From NCBI GenBank assembly GCA_029717555.1, contig JAMDHS010000126.1, positions 1-46,989 on the forward strand: a stretch of 46,989 bases of DNA, written 5' to 3'. The notes under the pieces were generated by a model. The model was not told where the DNA came from. It made no database searches and worked only from the letters and a program-made list of their open reading frames with translations. Position 1 is the stretch's first letter. Each line of letters starts with the position of its first letter. The DNA is from Peribolospora baueri (lineage: Eukaryota > Basidiomycota > Peribolosporomycetes > Peribolosporales > Peribolosporaceae). The translations under genes were made by a program, and so were the position numbers. Positions 44,291 to 46,989 of the stretch are shown piece by piece.

Positions 44291-46989
44291 ATGATGCAGT
44301 CTACCAAGGAGAGGCGCCCACCTCGCATCATCTCGTCATTCTCATCCTGGCTTTCCTGTTCTCCGCTCTCTATCTTCTCGCGGGACCACTCCGCCCATGC
44401 GTCACATCTACCCCGTCATCTTCTTCCCCGCCCCGCCCCCGACACCTCCCAATCCGACCAAAGCGGCGCCCCTGTCCAGCCCGAGGGCGAAGGCGGCCCT
44501 GCGTCTGGGGGAAGAGAGGAGGGCGATGAGCACGGTAGAAAGGAGGAAGCCAGCAAAGCGGAAAAAGGCTTGTCGGCTGACGCGACGCTCTTCGGACTCT
44601 GTGCGCGAGGAGGAGAAGATGTGCCGGAGATTGGGCAGGGGCATGGTGGTGAGGGTTTTATGGCGAGACGGTTAAAATGCGCCGATGGTCAAAATGCGCC
44701 GACGGCAGGCGATCGCGTGGACGCGTCGCACGAAGGGCGGCTGCGGCGAGCAATGTACGCGCTGGGCGAGGCGCACGAGCCGCTTCGTTGCTTAACTCTG
44801 ATGGTAGATAAACACAAAGGTTCAACGACGACGTCCGCACCCTTTCTTCCCTAACCACCCGCTCGCCGTCAATGATGAGACCACACATGTATTAAAGCCG
44901 GGGCGCGAGAGGTGAGTTGTTTCTGTCTTCTCACTACCACCACCGTCCTCTCGTCCTTCTTTCCACCCGCAGGATCTGGTCCTCTTCGCCGATACTATCG
45001 AGATGCTTTCCCTTTTCGCAATCATCTTACACTCAACATTCACTCTCTGCTACTCTTCCGGCGGAATCTCCATAATTCCGCTGCTGGCCAACCCTTGCCC
45101 TCTCCTTGACTACATCACTCGGCCACGTCCAGTGATGTTTGGACTGTTCAGGACTGCTCTGGCCTTCACGGGGTAAGTGCGCACATCTTCTTGATGATTC
45201 ATGCTCAAAGGGGATGCGTCGGTGGATGGCTGCAATGCATAACAGACCATCGGCGCATTTTGTGGCTTTCACCTGACAGCGACTTGGTGGACCGCCTTAT
45301 TCGGTGCATTACTGACTTCATGCTTTCCATTTCCCTCGCCCATCCTCCTTCCTCTCTCGCCCGTCTCGCGCAGGCTTGGGCTCCTGACTTACGACTCCTA
45401 CTACGTCCTGACGGCCCAGGTAGTGTCCTGCAATAACTGGTTCCTTAAACAAGTTCCGGTCCCGTCAATTCGTCTGAGAAACGTTCATTCCAACATCCCG
45501 CAAGTGATGAAAGAACTGCGGAATAATGTCATCGAGTGGATCGTCTGGGTGAGCAGAGTACGGGAACGCAGCGTGGCTGCTCTCGTGTTCTACTCAGCCT
45601 CTCACTTTGTCGGTCCCTTTTTGCTTGCCCCTCGCTTTTGCCACCACCTTTTGTCATCCTACCTTCCGTCGGCTCAGCTCTCGTTTCTGCTGGCGCAGAA
45701 GCTCACCAACAAGGTTTTCAGTTGGGTGCCATTATATAGCACCTTCATGTTCGTCTCCGCCCTCTTCCTCTTGTCTTTTCGCAGCGTGGTGAGCAAGCCA
45801 TTCTGTCTCTGCGCTCTTCGTTCCAACGAAAACAATGGCATAAGCGAGCTCTGCTTGATGGAGGCGCTGACTGGGTCATGCGGCCTCTTGTTGGTTTGCT
45901 TCGCGCAGATCTCGGAGAAGCTGTTTTGGACCGTTATTTATCCAAGAGTGGCAAAATACCAGAAGAACATCGAAAGGACGGCTTGGTGTGTCAAGGAGCT
46001 CGCCCTCAGTCTCATTCGTTGGGCACGCCAAACTTACCACCGCATGCTGGACCATCTCCGCGATGTCGTGTCTTTCGTCTTCATGTTCCTCGTGGATACC
46101 ATCTCCCGGTCTGCCTCCGTACCGGCCTTCAGGCATGTTCGAGTCCTCTTCGGCAAGCTTCTACAGGTCTCTCGGCTCCTCCGGCACTGCGAGTGCTTTG
46201 TGGTTCTTCTCTGCGCCTGGGTAGAAAGGGCAACCAACGACAATGTTCAGCCGGCTGCTTCCGAAGCTGTCCCGGTGCCACCATCGCCGATCGAAGAGAC
46301 GCCTCCGGCGGATGCAGCCACCAATTCCCGAGCGCCGGTGCAGGCGACACCTCCGGCGGATGCGGCGACCATTCCTCAAACGCCGGTCCGTTCAGTACCA
46401 CCGGCGGTCGGCGTGAAGCGGGCGAATCCGGCGCCTTTAGCACTGGCTGCAACGCCCGCGACATCTATGCCACACGTCCTCCCACTTCCCGGAGGATACT
46501 TATCTCGGAGTAGGACCTTCGAGCGCATGAAGCTTGAAAAATTACACCTAACACCGGGAGCGACGAACTCGGTTGGATCCCTGGGCTCAAGGAGGAGAGC
46601 GTACGGTACTACCTGGACCTTCGAGCAGCACTTGGAGCTCTCCACGGATCCCGCAGGTGGCTCCCTGCGCTGGCCAGAAAGTCCGACGTTTAGATACTCG
46701 GTACCTGACTCTCTCACCGACCTCTTGGCTAAGGACTTGGACTTGGACTTTCTTCCCTCGACTGACAACGTGTCCTCCCTGACCAAACATGTTCCAATCG
46801 AGTCCTTCGCGTCAAGGCTGTCTCGAGCTAGCCTTGGAGCCTCTTCGCGACGGAAGTCCTCTTCGATAGGCCTTGACGTGGGCCTACGACCTAGCACCAC
46901 CGTTGGAGGGCGAATCAAGCATCTGAAGTCCCCGTCACAGCGACAGACAGACCATGGGACACCCGCCCGAACAACCAGGAACGCGCCGA
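44291..46989 (+). CDS. Unrecognised multi-pass membrane protein, 3' end beyond window
   Basis: Proposed exons: 44291-44648, 44709-44803, 44973-45172, 45374-45548, 45678-45788, 45909-46989 (open to the window end). All junctions keep frame. I do not recognise the family. The first two exons encode a polar, Gly/Glu-rich region of about 150 residues and are the least certain part. Exons 3-5 encode three to four hydrophobic segments (MLSLFAIILHSTFTLCY, VMFGLFRTALAFTGLGLLTY, STFMFVSALFLLSF). Exon 6 starts ISEKLFWTVIYPRVAKYQKN, stays basic-amphipathic, then becomes a long Pro/Ala/Ser-rich tail with a TPPADAAT repeat at about 46291-46365. The layout (membrane core, disordered cytosolic tail) is all that can be said. 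The first intron contains a 17-bp near-duplicate (AAAATGCGCCGATGGTC and AAAATGCGCCGACGG). The intron 5 acceptor could also be at 45700. Confidence 0.6.

Noticed and set aside
44281-44529. Frame with a strong hydrophobic stretch (HHLVILILAFLFSALYLLAG) at the start of the last gene
   Set aside because: It begins with GTG, has no ATG before an upstream stop, ends in a stop after a low-complexity basic part, and no in-phase join to exon 3 was found. The overlapping frame from 44291 joins cleanly.

Overview
The window looks like nuclear DNA of a basidiomycete fungus, most likely a GC-rich yeast-like lineage; a Pucciniomycotina/Microbotryomycetes-type genome would fit, but this is inferred from style rather than from a marker gene. 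Reasons: compact genes cut by many 50-130 nt introns with GTGAGT/GTGCGT donors and CAG/TAG acceptors, very short internal exons, C/T-rich microsatellites between genes, and fungal-type proteins (SCH9, SEC5, STE24, BUD13, NPC1/NCR1, a YAT amino-acid permease).

Layout. 1-1177: low-complexity edge. 1178-3995 (-): SCH9 AGC kinase with an N-terminal C2 domain. 3996-6363: microsatellite-rich spacer. 6364-10469 (-): SEC5 exocyst subunit in 17 exons. 10470-14305: no protein gene; an intron-containing tRNA-Val(AAC), a decayed copy of it, and several families of short direct or tandem repeats. 14306-17697 (+): a 926-residue ankyrin / DysF (dysferlin-peroxin) / FYVE / RING protein. 18211-22676 (-), convergent with it: amino-acid permease in about 28 exons, several of only 2-19 nt. 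22677-27141: spacer with an 18-bp E-box palindrome and a gag fossil of an LTR element between two direct repeats. 27142-29132 (-): a protein with two CENP-B-type helix-turn-helix domains and no transposase core. 29133-34168: about 5 kb without a recognisable gene. 34169-36282 (-): STE24. 36494-37969 (-): BUD13. 38370-43630 (+): NPC1/NCR1 sterol transporter, divergent from BUD13. 44291-46989 (+): an unrecognised multi-pass membrane protein running off the right edge.

Exon joins were worked out by hand. Every complete model keeps an open frame across all junctions, uses GT-AG (one GC-AG) borders, and restores family-conserved sequence at the joints. The genes do not form a pathway cluster, though many act on endomembranes: nutrient signalling at the vacuole (SCH9), exocytosis (SEC5), endosomal ubiquitination (the FYVE-RING protein), amino-acid uptake, ER prenyl-protein processing (STE24) and vacuolar sterol export (NPC1). 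The most unusual items are the ankyrin-DysF-FYVE-RING architecture, the ultra-short permease exons including a possible 2-nt exon, the GC-AG intron, the tRNA-linked repeat field, and the double CENP-B-type HTH protein.
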